Shown: positions 33,240-46,350 of the stretch, piece by piece
Numbering within the stretch: the first letter of the stretch is position 1
Layout of the letters: the number at the start of each line of letters is the position of its first letter
Assembly: GCA_030248215.1 (NCBI GenBank)
Contig: JASANG010000772.1
Location: forward strand, 81,611-145,610
Source of the DNA: Enoplolaimus lenunculus
Taxonomy: Eukaryota; Nematoda; Enoplea; Enoplida; Thoracostomopsidae
Direction: 5' to 3'
DNA: 64,000 nucleotides
Made by a program: the position numbers and the translations under genes
Notes under the pieces: model-generated
Database searches by the model: none
Seen by the model: only the letters and a program-made list of their open reading frames with translations
Told to the model about the DNA's origin: nothing

Positions 33240-36200
33240 TTACAGCAAACAGTCATGACTTCCATGAAACGCCAACACAACATTACCATTGTCAATCAAA
33301 CAGTTTGTCAAATTGTTGTTTTCGAAACGACTTCTCTGTGATTTTAGCAAATTTTCATTCCCAAACCTGCAGCCACAACTCCTGCTCGACGAAACTTTAC
33401 CCGAATCATTTCGTCCTTTTTCTTTCAAAATATCACTTATTTCATTGGATGATTGCTCGTTTTCTTCATAATCTCCTCGCTTCTGATTCGTCAGAAATTC
33501 TGGAAAGCTATTTTTGCAAGCGATATTTTTTGAATTTGTAATCTGGTTTACTTTTACGGTTCCAAAATTTGCCCGGTTTGAACGCAAGCCGATGTTGCCA
33601 ATCTCTGATTTGAAGTCACTAATTTGTGAAATGTCTGCTGAACTCGCGAACATATACTGTTGTTGTTGGTTTGAAATTTTCTCACGGTCTGTCGCGTAAC
33701 CAGACATTGAGCGTGGGAAAATATTGCAATCTGGCGTCAGAGCGTCTCGTGATAACGATCGACCAGACGGTGTCTGACTCGCGGATTCAGAAGACCATCT
33801 GTGATGAGAACTTGTCGGGGGAGACCAACGGTGATGATGTTGTTTAGTCGTCTGAGCGCATGGCGAATTGACCAGCGATTCAGTATCATCTACTGCTTCG
33901 ATTGAAATTTGAACTAAAATTACGAATTTGGATTTTAAAATTTAAGAATTTCAGATAATTGTGAAAATACTGCTTGTATTAATAGTCTTGGACATATGTG
34001 GGGACAGTCATGTGAACCGCTACACCAATTGGCCAAAGTCATTGGGGGAAAATTTCTCTTTGGTCCCAACTTGAAACACAAATCCAGAGTTGGCGTATGT
34101 CTCAGCAACGTTTTAAGTACTTTTTGATTTTTTTGGACTGACGATAATTAACGCAACTTAAAACGGTCTCAATTTAAAGAGATAGGAAAGATGCAATAGA
34201 TGAGATGTAACCTCAAAATTGCAGAAGAGTCGACAAAAGACACTTTTCCAGCCGAACCAGACTGGTCCGTTACTTCTGGCGAGTCAGTTCGCACATGGAG
34301 TTATGCTCTTCTGAAATGAATCCGTTACTACGCCTCTATCGTTGATATAAATTGAAAACTTACTTGTAGTACAAAGTGCATTCCGACGGCCACTGTTTTG
34401 TTGCCCCCAACAATAACCGACAATTTTATCACCAGCAACATTGTTCGACTGAGTTGAGCGAGTATTATTCACAGAAAACGTGTTTTGTTCGCTCGTCAGC
34501 CACGGGACTGCCTTCTTAATCCATACTCCTGCCTTTGAGAATATTTTGGCCTGAGGGACTCCTGACCCTTGAAAAAGTCGTCGCTCTTTTTCGCCTACAA
34601 CTGACCACATTAATGTATCGAAACTGGAATGCGAAGACGATAATCCCAGAGTGCAATTAGAATTGCAACGACTTGCAGATCGCAGGCTGCGTTGTTGTGC
34701 TTGTTGATTGCAGTGTTGATCTGTAGAGCAATTATCAACTGCATGCAAGTTGCTGAACATAGTGGCGACATCGTGGAACTCGGTAGTTTCAGGCAACTGA
34801 AGAGGCGACTTATAAACCGGTGGATTGAGACAACTGCGAACACTAAGAATTGAGGTTCTTCTATTTGAACGAGGTCTAAATCGTGCAGCGGTTCGAGTAT
34901 GAGAACCTGGTAATAATAATTCGTCAATTTTGAACCCATCTGACGTATCTTTTTCTGTTGAAATTTGTCGAATTAAAGTTCGGGAAATTTTACTTGAATT
35001 CATTCGTGATTCAATATCACCGTTTACGTTCCGATCAACGCTTGCAAGTTCGTTGTACGCTTGTGCAATATTGTGCAGTGATGTTGTTTGATGTTGCCGC
35101 CGGTTCAGGACTGACATCATCGACACCCGGCGCAGTTTTTGAGCCGCTTCGGTCAAAAGAATAAGTCCATAATTGCTTGGCGATTTAGGTAAATCACTTT
35201 TCTGTTGACGTCTCAAACGACGTTTTTCAACAGCTTCAGCGTAACTGGCTCGTAAGCGGCGATTCAATACACCGTAGAGAATTGGATTAAGTGCACTGTT
35301 CATCAGTGGAAGCATGAAAATCATTTTAGCTGCAATTCTGTTAAATGAAATCAGTTGAAATCCGTTCAAAAATTGAAATATCCAATACGGAGCCCAACAG
35401 CCAAAATAGAACACAATTACGACTAAAATGGATTTTGTTACCCGTGCGCGGCGTGCAACTTTACGGGACCTGCATGATTTCGAAGTATTTCGATGGTGGG
35501 CCCCGATTATCTTGACGTCTCCATCAGTTTTCACCAACCGTTCCAAATTATCGGTTGTTTTATTGCTAATTGTTAATTGACTGCAGAATTGCATAATTGC
35601 AGACTGCAGTCGACGTAACTGTACCGTATTGCGTTTCTCATTCGTGATGCGATAGTCTCTCAGACAATAATCGATGCTTAATCGTTGTGTGGCGATTGAC
35701 TTTAGTCGCTTTAGTAGCAACGCATAAAATAAAAGTATTGCAACTGCAGGCGCAACAAAGTATATCAATTGCAAATAGATCGCATAATACGTTTGTCCGT
35801 AGTCCCACACAGATGTTCCATTACGATAAACTGGAAACATTGGGACACACACCTTTACTGGGACGGCATTCCAGCCAACGTCATAGCTGACGACTTGAGT
35901 ATACAAATACATTGGCAAATTTCCAAGTGTCACTGCAGTACTTGTAATTGCTAATAACGCGACAGCAGTTCGCGGATTACGATATTTGGCGTTATTCATA
36001 GGTAAACAGATCGCCCAGTAACGATCCGAAGACAACAGGACCAAGACGTATACTGAAAGAGTTTTATTCAACGTTTCAGCTGCAATATTCACCCGACATA
36101 ACAACAAACTAAACGTCCATGTACGTTTTAGATCATACACCAATGACAATGGAACAATGGCAACATAACATAAATCAACAATCGATAAGAATAACACGTA

Positions 36201-36560
36201 AATGTAAACGGTTGCAGCGTTGCGTCGATTTGCAGTTATGACTCGTGCAATAATTGCAACAACGGCGACGTTGCCAACGATGCCAACAGTTACGAGGCAA
36301 CTGTTTAAAGTAACGAAAATTACGGTCGCAATGTCGACAAATTGCGAAAGTTGAGTTGAATTTGATTGGTTGAAGTGAACAGGAAGCGGTTCATCGAAGG
36401 TTGAGGGTGAATTTGATTGGTTGAAGTGAACGGGAAGCGGTTCATCGAAGGTGGTGGGTGAATTTGATTTGTTGAAGTGAACGAGAAGCGGTTCATCGAA
36501 GGTGGTGGGTGGCAGCGATGCTGAACTATTAACATTAGTAAAATTATCAGTTGAAATCAT
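33240..36560 (-). CDS. Class A peptide GPCR (somatostatin/allatostatin-C/opioid receptor-like)
   Basis: Seven-helix plasma membrane receptor, probably for a neuropeptide. Exon 1 (36560-34364) holds the whole receptor core; exon 2 (33913-33240) adds 223 residues of cytoplasmic tail. The donor ACAA|GTAAGT and acceptor TTTTAG match in phase, giving about 956 aa; without splicing, exon 1 would read to a stop at 34284 (758 aa). Residues 19-69 are three 17-residue repeats (TTFDEPLPVHFNQSNSP type) with N-glycosylation sites. GN motif in TM1, disulfide Cys 155 and 238, DRY at 179-181, long third intracellular loop (about 286-375), CWAP at 388-391, NPILY at 425-429. The tail is Ser/Arg/Gln-rich. The best-fitting family is inferred from TM3 and TM7 wording only. 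Exon 2 is less certain than the core. Confidence 0.85.
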
Positions 36561-36723
36561 TTTATGTTAATCAGTAAAATTGAAATATCAAAATTATCCT
36601 AAAATGCTGGTATAAATCCGCCACAAATGATCCCGAGACGGGCGATGATAAATTAAGTTTCGCCATGATTCAGGACCAGCTTACATGCATTCAATGACAA
36701 ATGAAAGATGCATCCGAAATTCG

Positions 36724-36890
36724 TCCCATGTAAAGATCAGAGGAGGATTGTTTTTCTGTGGGACTGCAATAGAGTAAGCTTAAGCTTTAGACTATTTTTG
36801 CTTGGCTTAGGCTTAGGCTAAGGCATAGGCTTAGGCTTAATTTTAGGCTTAGAAATATGCTTATTGTTCCACCCGTGTGATTTAGGCGTC
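36724..36890. mobile_element. TTAGGC-core MITE copy
   Basis: Left end GTCCCATGTAAAGATCAGAG, then ACTGCAATAGAGTAAGCTTA and a TTAGGCTTAGGCTAAGGC core; right end GTTCCACCCGTGTGATTTAG. It lies about 165 bp upstream of the GPCR start codon. Confidence 0.65.
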
Positions 36891-37349
36891 TTTTATGACA
36901 AACAAAGCAGACGTCAGGAATATATACCACCTTCGCTTATATTTTAGAATCTGCTAAATTATCATAATCAGCCAGAGAGACTGCAGAATATTAACATTAA
37001 CTATTTCGTCTACCCATAACGAAAGCTCATGCGCCAATCAGTGACACAGAAGCAAGCAACAGTCGGAAAAACGTTAAATTTGCCGTAGCAACAAAATCAA
37101 TCAAATTTCAATTCCTTAATTAAGAGACCATTTTTCTGAAATCCAATATTTCCTAATTCGGTTTGAAATAAACAAAATATAAACTGATTATTTTTAAATT
37201 CAAAGACTAAGGAACCGTGGATTGAAAACACTTGGCCATCGGCATCTGATGATAAAATCAGAACCTGGGTCAACAATCATGAGAGTCACGAATGTCATCA
37301 GCCGTTTCTGAAATTATTTTGATTCCGTTTGGCTTTTTACTTCACTTAA

Positions 37350-37601
37350 CCCTTTCGTACATGAATATTTTCAATTTCATATGAGATGTAATTTCAAGGT
37401 AATATTCGATCACCAGTCTCACGGCTGGGAGGCGTTTACGATGACCACTGAGCTATAGAGCCGAGGGGGCTCTCACGTCTTGTGGAGATTTTGCACTGCG
37501 CATATATGTTATAAATGTAAAACACTGCTCACAGTGTTTGTATTGCTCTTGCATTATTGTATTTAGTTGCTCATAGACTATATACTGTATGAGTGAATGA
37601 G
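37350..37601. mobile_element. piggyBac-like MITE, TTAA TSD, copy 3
   Basis: TTAA at 37346-37349 and 37602-37605. The left end CCCTTTCGTACATGAATATT matches copy 1. The tRNA-like core is degraded (GGCGTTTACGATGACCACTG). The right half differs from the other copies. Confidence 0.6.
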
Positions 37602-38063
37602 TTAAAATGTTTGTTAACAATTTTGCTGGACGATTATAAACGACAAGTATTCATCACGTTGCCGACACCAAATGGGACTTAGCCATACTTGTTTCACGTC
37701 TTCTAAAAGGCGTCCAGGCCTCATCCATTACGTCACTTGTGTCAAAATGAATGATGAATAAAAAACTGAACTTAGATTTGCATTTGGCTGAACAAGTCCA
37801 ACAGACAGAAAGCGTAAGAATTAAAACGCGCTAAAGTTAAATCTCGGATGTCAAATGCATCGGTTACTGGGGCCCATGTTAACCATGGGGCCAGCCCGCT
37901 TTGTTTAAGCTTAATTCTAAGCCTAAACCTATGCCAAAATTTCTGTCCTCCCGCCGCCCGTGGCCGTATTCAGTCAATTTAGCCACCCTAACATGTCGTG
38001 CCGCGCTATCAAATAAAAAGTTTAACGCCAAACTATATACTTAAATACCAAGAATGGATCATA

Positions 38064-38344
38064 CAAGAATGTGCAACTCTTTGGGGTCCGCACGGTACAA
38101 AATGTACCACGGGGCGTTGCGTTTTTGGCCGATCGCCCCCCCCCCCCCCGCTTTGTTTAGAGGAGGGTCGTTGTCACATACAATAACCCTAAAACTATAA
38201 GCAGATCATTTTTGTTGCCGGATACATAAAGTGTCATGGTTCGCACCGGTTGTACCCCCTAAATAAAGGGGAGGTTGTACAAAAACGCAACGTGTGCCGG
38301 GTACATTCTCTTTTACACAGAATGTACCCAGTTTTATACTCTTG
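38064..38344 (+). repeat. Dispersed 280-bp inverted-repeat element, copy 2
   Basis: Same order of words as 851-1131: CAAGAATGTGCAACTCTTTG, GTACAAAATGTACCACGGGG, a poly-C run, AAGTGTCATGGTTCGCACCG, and the closing AGAATGTACCC arm and CTCTTG. Confidence 0.65.
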
Positions 38345-39100
38345 CTGAAATATGCATCATCCACTCTTGATATACGTAAGTATTCAAAAGTCATAAAATT
38401 CTCACACCGAATTGACTTAGGTTTATGACATAAATGCAAATGCGTTAATTCCTAAATTTACCAGGGTTGATTTTTTGGCAAAGTTAAATTTAAAATTATT
38501 GCAAATTTATGTAAAAATTATAACACATGTACTGATTCCGCTTGCTTGAAGGTGCCCCCCCCCGCCAGCCCAATCCTCTGTGTACGCCCCTGGTAACGCA
38601 GCTAAATGTTTAACAGCGTACTCTGCTATTTGCTGTATAAACAATTCATAAATTGTAGTTTCTAGAATGGATCAAAATAATCCACAGACAGTCAAACATC
38701 ACCAGAATTCCCCCAGGAGATATGTTGTCTAGTGATATGACACGTCATCAATTAAAAATTCATTCTTTAAACAATATTTAACTGAGAAATATTAAAAAAA
38801 TTGTAATACAATCAATACAAAACAAATCGGATATCTGTTTCCGGTTATCTTTTTATGTACCGGATAGCTAAAAGCATAACGTCACGATTCTATTCCGGAT
38901 ATGCACTTCTATAAATGTCTGTATAACATCTTATCACCAGTAAATTGAACATAATTCTAATATAATCTACACAGAAATATATTTCTTAAACCTTTCCTCA
39001 AGGACCAAAAGATTGTCTTGTATCAGACAGGATAAATGTCAACTTTAGACTGAAAACAGCAGGGCTATAGATAACATCATTTGCAATTCTTAAAAACATG

Positions 39101-39353
39101 CACTGTAAAGTTAAAGTAAGTTGATTATAATCAACTCAGAGAAAATTAGATTTTTTGGTCATTTCTGAGTTAATACCGCTAAATATTAACTCACTGTGAG
39201 CTCATTTAATTCCGGGAAAGTTGACTAATTAAAACTTAGGATGAGTTCAATCAATTCATAATTCTGAGTTCGGAAGGTCCTAATGCAGAGCTCAGGCTTG
39301 TGAGTGGATTCAACTCATTCTGAGTTAAAATCAACTCCCTGAAATCTATAGTG
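39101..39353. mobile_element. GAGTTGA-rich MITE
   Basis: Left CACTGTAAAGTTAAAGTAAG, right end GAAATCTATAGTG, with many AACTCA/TGAGTT words between. Same family as 32870-33122. Confidence 0.65.
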
Positions 39354-42300
39354 TGTGAAAAAATACCATGTTTTAACAGCGTTTGAAATTACCTTTTTAT
39401 GCCACATGTCGTTGAAAATATATCTCGTTCACTACGATGAGATACAACAATGTTTGTTTGAAGACATACCTTATCAACATAGAATGTTGGTTACGACCCT
39501 ATGATTGAACAAAGGTCTCAACGAAGAAAAAACGGTCAATTCAAGTTAAAAATGACTGAAAAAATAACTTGAACGCATTTCGCCATCAAAAATGACTAAA
39601 ACGAACAAAAGTTCGCGAACAAAAATTCATGGAAATTATGCCAACTGTTGATGTATAAAATAGAAAGCAAAAATGGTGAAGCAAACGAAGCCAATTAATA
39701 CAAAATCAGCACAGGCATACAAACGATTTCGATTAAAGAATAACAGCTAAAACTGAACAAATTGGATTGTTTCACACCAAGGAGGATTTGCAAGCGTAGG
39801 GTTTTGCAACAACAGGCCTCAGTCCAATGTGTTGGCAAACAATTTCAAAGGGAACTCATAAGCATTGCGCAACTGTCAAGAATTTCTCATGATGGGGACA
39901 AAACATCGTTAGTTCGTGTAATGGCTAGTGATGCGTATCGGATATTTTCATATCTGGATGTCCATCAATTCTTGTCGGATATTTATCCGCATATCTGGAT
40001 ATTCTAAATTAATTTAAGCTATATGAGTAGCAAAACGTCATAAAAGACGAATCACCAGTAATCGTTAATATACTGGTTCGAATTTAGGCACGAGTAAATG
40101 GTGGTCGTGGGTAGATCCTTTTTGCGCGGGTATACCTGCGGGTAAGAAATTCTAGTTTGCGTGGGAAAAACGCCGGTCGGGTAAAAAATCTTACCCGCTT
40201 CCCACTCTGGAAGTATCCTGACCCACAAGCTGAATGCTATGAGCCTAAAAACCCCTTTTTCTTTACATTGGCCGAAGATTGTTACGTTGTAACTTCAGGT
40301 TAAACAATTGAACATTTAAAAACAACTCCAGTGCCGATTCAGGATAAACTGAATTTAAAACATTAACATTAAAATCATAAGTAAATACTAAACGGCATCA
40401 AGGAAAACACTCATTTCAGTGAGTGTGGAGAAATGAACATTTTTGTAGGCGTCCCAACAGCTAAAGTATATCTTGTAAAACCTCCGCCTTGTTTAGGCTG
40501 TGATGATCGTATTAAAAAGATAAATTTGTTGCACGGAAGGAAATTATTTATTTCCGCTCGGCTTTGATTTGTCTCGTTAGTTTCTGCTGACAAAGTTTCA
40601 TAGAAGTAGTAAACGAATTGTTGCTAGTATGGAATGATGTCTGCGTGATGAGTAGGGGCCACTAAAAATAAACGAATCGTCAAAAAGAAAATGCTATTTT
40701 AGCATCAATACAAACGCTTTGTTCAAAACCCAAAAAGCATTTTGTAATTTGACTTGATTCGTCACAAAAACACATATTTAGAACCAGTGTTGTTTTTTCC
40801 GGAAAAAATTTTCATCGGAAAAATGAATTTTTACTTTTTTCCGGAAAAAATGAAAATTATGTTCTTTGAATGATCGGTTCCTGCCCAGATCTGAATTTTT
40901 GAAAAATTCGACTTTTAAGGCCATAAGGTCAGCCCCTTGGGACCCAAAATTTTTTTCGAAAAATTGGACAAATTACATATCATTTGACGCAAATTACAGA
41001 GCTGAGTCGAGCGGTGTTAAATATTTAAAATCAGTTATAAATCACGTAAATATATATCTCGCAATTTTTTACTACAGATAAACTGCAACTATGTTCAAAT
41101 TGAAATAAATTTTAAAAATTTCGGTTCATCCGCTATTTATATTTACAATTTTAAATAACCCGCTGAATATTTGTATGTCTCACAATTGTTGGCAGGAAAA
41201 TAAAAAATCTTCGAAGCTTTTATATACTTCAGTATCAGTTTTCCGACAGTTTGACCACTATCCATTTCCGAATTCACTATCCGGTTGCACCCTGGCAAGT
41301 AGTTAGGGCGAAGCAATAAGAGAATTGTGGCCCCATCAAAAATGTTTTAGCACCGTTTAATAAAAGTCTCACGCGGTTACCGATATTTGACTCGTCAACG
41401 TAAATCTGGAATTGGATACAGATCGCATTCTGGTTTTTTAAACATGCGTACTTTACATTAGCGACATTTAGCAAAGTAGTTGGTTGAACAAATAACAAAT
41501 TCTTATTCAGATTAATTTGTTCGTAATATTTTGAGTATGAATTTACAAAATTAAACTTTAAAACTTAAATAAAAATATCGCTGCGACTTTTTCGGATTTT
41601 ATACAAAACGAAGCCAATTTGAAGTTGAACGACCTTTTCAAAACAAACATAAACAAGACAAAGTAGTCCATGCACTTTTCAGCAACGAAATCCTTGTCCG
41701 AAATCGAAGTTTCAATTCAAAACATCAAAACAAGCGAAATTCTCATATCGACACTTGTTCACCCACCCACACTGCTAATTTTATGCAAAGCAAAAACATC
41801 CTTCCACATCGATGTTTATACTATTTAAAAGCCTAAACTTTGTCTTAAACCATATTTTATTTTTTCAGTTTACAAATTGTTGGTCGATTAAAATTTATGG
41901 AATATAAGTATATACTTAGGGTCATTCGTTCAGAAGAGTATGCAACACAGTTAGCGTTCGCTGCAATATTCGTCAGAGCTGTGTGAGAGAATAGTTGTCA
42001 GGGCCTGTGTATAGATGAGAGCGGTAAGAGTGAATAAGCGATGTTCCTAAAAGCCTAAATCTAATCAAAATTTGCTCGAAAGCTTTGTTTAATTCCCAGT
42101 CAAAATGGCCCGGTCCTCATCCATGCACAGGCCGTTGGCATTAAAAAATTAGTTGTCAACGCAGCAAAGCACGCGACTTATTTATTGCGAACAAAATGTC
42201 AAAGCAGATGTATAATTTCCTGCTTTTCAAAAATACATCGTTTTGCCGTGTGATTTTTGTGATTTCAATAGTATTCATTACAAGCAATTCATTTGGATTA

Positions 42301-42782
42301 GGTTTAGGCATAGGATTGGCAGTCCTTCGGCTTACATATGCTTAGGTTTAAATTAGGAGTTTTAGGATTTTGAATTAGACTTAGGCTTCACGAGCAGGTT
42401 TTGTTTAAGCATAGAATAGATCTTAAATGACCCTTGAGCTTAGGATTAGACAAAGGCTTTAACTTAAGCGCAAGCTTAAATATTGGATTCCTTATTTTAA
42501 ATCTAATTTGACCCGCGACAGTAATTCTGAAAATATCATTCGTAGCAACATCCCACCCAAAAGGTCATCTGCTACCATATCCGCGTGCAAAGGACGGTTT
42601 TTTGCACCTGCAAATAACGTAATGCAGACGCGACGGAAATGTATACAAAGCAATGACTTGTAACACAGAACAATGAACCCAATCCATACAAATATATTTC
42701 CTGTGCGCTCAGGATGTCACGTTTTTGGTTGCTTTATAGTTTCCATTCTGGCACTGAATCGTATGACCAACCTTAGCAACCA

Positions 42783-45700
42783 CTATTCAATATAGTAAAT
42801 ATCTTCAGGAATATCAAACTGTTTATTCAGCACTGCATCTTCGATGGCAAATTTTCGTTTGCACCACTCTTTCACAGCAAAGATGTTGTCTTAAAAATAG
42901 TAATAATTACAAAAATATTGGCCAATATTACTTTTAGAGGTGTAACAGCAGATTAAGCGTATTCCTAAGCCTAAGCGTTGCAAAAATGTGTTCGTAAGCC
43001 TAAGCCAAAGCAAAAAATGTAATCTAGAATCTAAACTTACTCTTTAACAGACACACAGAAACCTGGACGCCTTTTAAAGTAACATGGGCCAAAATATTAA
43101 TCAAAAAATGTGGATCAATTTTTTCTTATTTATGTACCTATTACAAAGACAAATTTTTAAATGTTCAATATGTGGCAGCCAAATTTTATAACACATCGCC
43201 CTAGTTTCAAATAGGCAGATTACCAGTCCATCGATTAGCAGCTGCTTTGGCATTTTCGACCTCAGATTTCATACGTTCCATCTGTTCCGGATCCATTCCC
43301 GAAAACGATGAAGTCTCTTTGCGAAGTTCGGTCAATCTCGCTTCCGCTGATTCGATTGCAGTCATCAGTTCCTTTCGTTCATCCTGAAACAACAAAACGC
43401 TATGAACACAATTTTACCGCATTATTTTGAAATATGACATTTAAGTGCTCTAAAGCACATAAAATTGAAAAAATATGAAGGCACTTAACATAAAATTTTA
43501 GGTTCGAATTCTAATTTCGGTAATGTATAAGATCTTATGATACATCGGATGTTGACGGCAGGGTAGTGGTGCGACGCAGCGACCTGACTGAATAAACACT
43601 GTGCAAAGCATTTTATCACAAGCGGATCATGAAATTTGAGTCATTTACGTTTGGCGATATGCAATGCCAGGGGGTTAGCGTTAAAAAACGCAATTCGTCT
43701 TAAGTCGCAGCCAAAATTCCAAAGTAAGACAAAGAGTGGCGCTATACTTGTCGTGCGGTGCCGTCGGCCACCCTCCGGCGCTGTGAGTCACCGTCCCTCA
43801 TCATAACGGTATCGCACGTGAGTAATTTGCGTACGATACCGCACGGTGACGGCCGACGCTGTACGTGTAACGGACGGCGCTGGACATCATAAAATGTACA
43901 CTGCCAGTCTAAAGAGTTGTCGACAATTGCCTCCCTAAACTTGGTAACAAACAACAAAAATATGGTTGAAGAAAAAGTTGAATTTTTAAACGCTTTTCAG
44001 TTTTCTTTGAGAGAAATTAATGTTTCTGTGAAAGGTTTAAATAATTGGACGCTAAACTATATTTTTGTAATATCAAACAATTTTTTCTCAACAAAGACGG
44101 AAAAATGACGGTTTGTAACGGTGGGTCGCGGTCGAGGGTAGAGAACTTTTTCACGGGAATGCCAGCTGGTAAAACAATAAAATTTCTGCAAGTAAAGCGC
44201 AGGCCGGGAGAAATTGTTCACACGTTTACATCTCTGGGCTGAATAAATTCCTTTGTAAAAGAAAGCAGCCAACTCTTCTTTCCACTTACCGGATCAAAAT
44301 CATCGTGATTGATCTGTTCAATTGTGTTTTCAAGCTCCAATTTCCGCCCATTCAAGCTGTCAAGTTTCAAGTTGAACTCGGCTAATTTTTGTTGACGCTG
44401 TAAAAACACATTTCACGCATAGCTAAAATCCAAATATCAAGAAAGGCTGGGACGTTCGCAGAATTTTATTGCGACATACACCTGCGGATGTAGCGATCAG
44501 AGTTATGTGGCACTTTATGAAGAATCGGTTACAACCAGTCGTAGTAGGACTACATGTATTGAGCGCAGCTCGAACACACTTAAGCAATTAAGCTAATATG
44601 CGAATTAGTTATTAGTTAACTAATCATTTATCGGTTTTGGAGGTTTCTGAACAATATATTTAAATTCATCGCACCCAAAAATCCTTCAGTAACCTTAAAA
44701 ATTAGTGAAATATTGCAAAACCCATAACTAAGGCTTATCAAATATGCTAATATGCAAATTATCAATTAGCTCTCTATTCAATTATCGTTTCTGAAGATTT
44801 GTAGACATTTTATTCAGATTGCTAGCACCCAAAAACCCTATATTGCTGACATTAGATTGCATGTAACCCTAATAATTACTGAACAGAAAGTCTCAATTTA
44901 GGCTTATCAATAATGCTAATATGCAAATTTGCTACTAGCTGACTATTCAATTATCGGTTTTAAAGGCTTGCAGACTATTTGTTTAGATTTGTCGCACCCA
45001 CAAACCCTTTATTAGATTGCTTGTAACCCTAATAATTAGCGAAATATCTTAAAAAGTCCTAATTTAGGCTCAACCAATTATGCAAATTAACCTGTAGCTT
45101 ATAAACGGCGTAAAATTTTAAAACATCAATGCGAGGTTAATACCCCAGGATAATTGGCTTTCAAACAAAAAGCTTATCAAAATCGGTTCAGCGGTTCGTG
45201 AGATACTTTTTGGACGAACGGACGGACGAACGGATAGACGGACATCCACCTTTCGACCCCCGAGCATAAAATATAAAACGCTTCTGAAACTCCGAATTTC
45301 GCTCGGTGTTTCGCTTCGATCAATTAGCTAAAACCTTTTGAGCACAGGTAAAAGTTCGTAGGAGACCAGGTCACCAAGCCTTCGGGACCTTTTGTACACG
45401 AGTGTAAAGCTGAATTGAGCAATTTATCGGAACTACGTCATTCATATTATTCACTTTAGACCTCGTCAATACGCGACCTGTACTACGCGTTATTGTTAGA
45501 CGTGTCTCTTAAGGGCTATTATCGCTGTTAATACAGACATGTTTCACTTTTCGACGAAGCAGCTGGTTATTTTAAAATATTTCAGCCGTCATCATCTATC
45601 CATTAGTATAAACATAACACATGATTTCTAAAAACAAAACCCTCGCTATGCATCTGCCAAAATACCCCAAAACTCAACAAACCGTTGCAAGCGCTTTGCT

Positions 45701-46350
45701 GGGAAACGCCCAAAAACACGTCATGGTTCCAATTTTTTCACTATCGACTAAACCATCGTCCACCAAACTTTGTAGAACATCTTTAACCGATTGCGAAACG
45801 ATGCCTTTTTCTTTCGGTGCAATTTTTTCCAGTTCTTTGAGAACGAAAAATTCTTTCTTAAATATTTTACTCAAATTTGCACTGCACACAACGTAAAATT
45901 GGAATACGGTTACAGCTGTTTTTTGTGCTCAACAAAATATTAAACAAACTAATCAAAATAGAAAAATTGGTATGCTGCATTACAAATTTAGTGATAATAT
46001 TTTAACTCTACACTACAGTGGTTAATACTGTCTAATAGCTTTAACGAACAGCCATCTTTCTCTCTGTAGCGACTTAAAAATTAAGGGATTGGACCCCTCG
46101 GGCGTTGTCACTGACTTAAAAACATTTGTATTTAAGAAACAACAACAAAAAACAGATTCATGCGTAAAAACCTTTTCATAGAACAGATCCAGCAAACGCC
46201 GTCGTTTTTCTTCCAACGAAACTCCTTTTTTCTTGCTCTTAAAATATAAATAAAATCAACAGCAACAGAAATAGAATTCATAATTTTGCCCACTTTACAT
46301 TCGGGATTCAAACTTTATGTATCATAAAATTGATACTTACTTACCGCCAT
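42783..46350 (-). CDS. MND1: Meiotic nuclear division protein 1
   Basis: Partner of HOP2 (PSMC3IP); the heterodimer binds DNA and stimulates DMC1/RAD51 strand exchange in meiosis. Exons in order: 46350-46345 (only the codons for Met-Ala), 46237-46172, 45856-45683, 44397-44290, 43383-43224 and 42889-42783. All phases agree, giving 206 aa (human 205). [16 protein letters not shown] at the start, a winged-helix region with [20 protein letters not shown] and [14 protein letters not shown] then FWAFPSKAL, a Leu/Glu/Lys coiled coil at about 84-150, then [20 protein letters not shown] and the typical end IPEDIYYIE. The 6-bp first coding exon is small, but its donor (GTAAGT) is perfect. Confidence 0.96.
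44580..45110. repeat. AT-rich tandem repeat of about 160 bp in MND1 intron 3
   Basis: Three to four diverged units, each with AATATGCAAATT, CTATTCAATTATCG, AGATT then GCACCCAAAAACCC words (for example at 44743 and 44911). It is followed at 45175-45260 by AATCGGTTCAGCGGTTCGTG and an ACGGACGGACGAACGGA run, a motif resembling the tails of dispersed repeats in other invertebrates. Confidence 0.65.

Larger units (their letters stand above)
36900..42782. other. Spacer between the GPCR and MND1, no gene seen
   Basis: Contains a piggyBac-like MITE (37346-37605), the second 280-bp inverted-repeat element (38064-38344), a GAGTTGA MITE (39101-39353), a hAT-type fragment near 41050-41295, and a weak TTAGGC MITE near 41998-42140. 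Poly-C runs occur near 38137 and 38554. The open frames here have no splice or family support. Confidence 0.5.
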
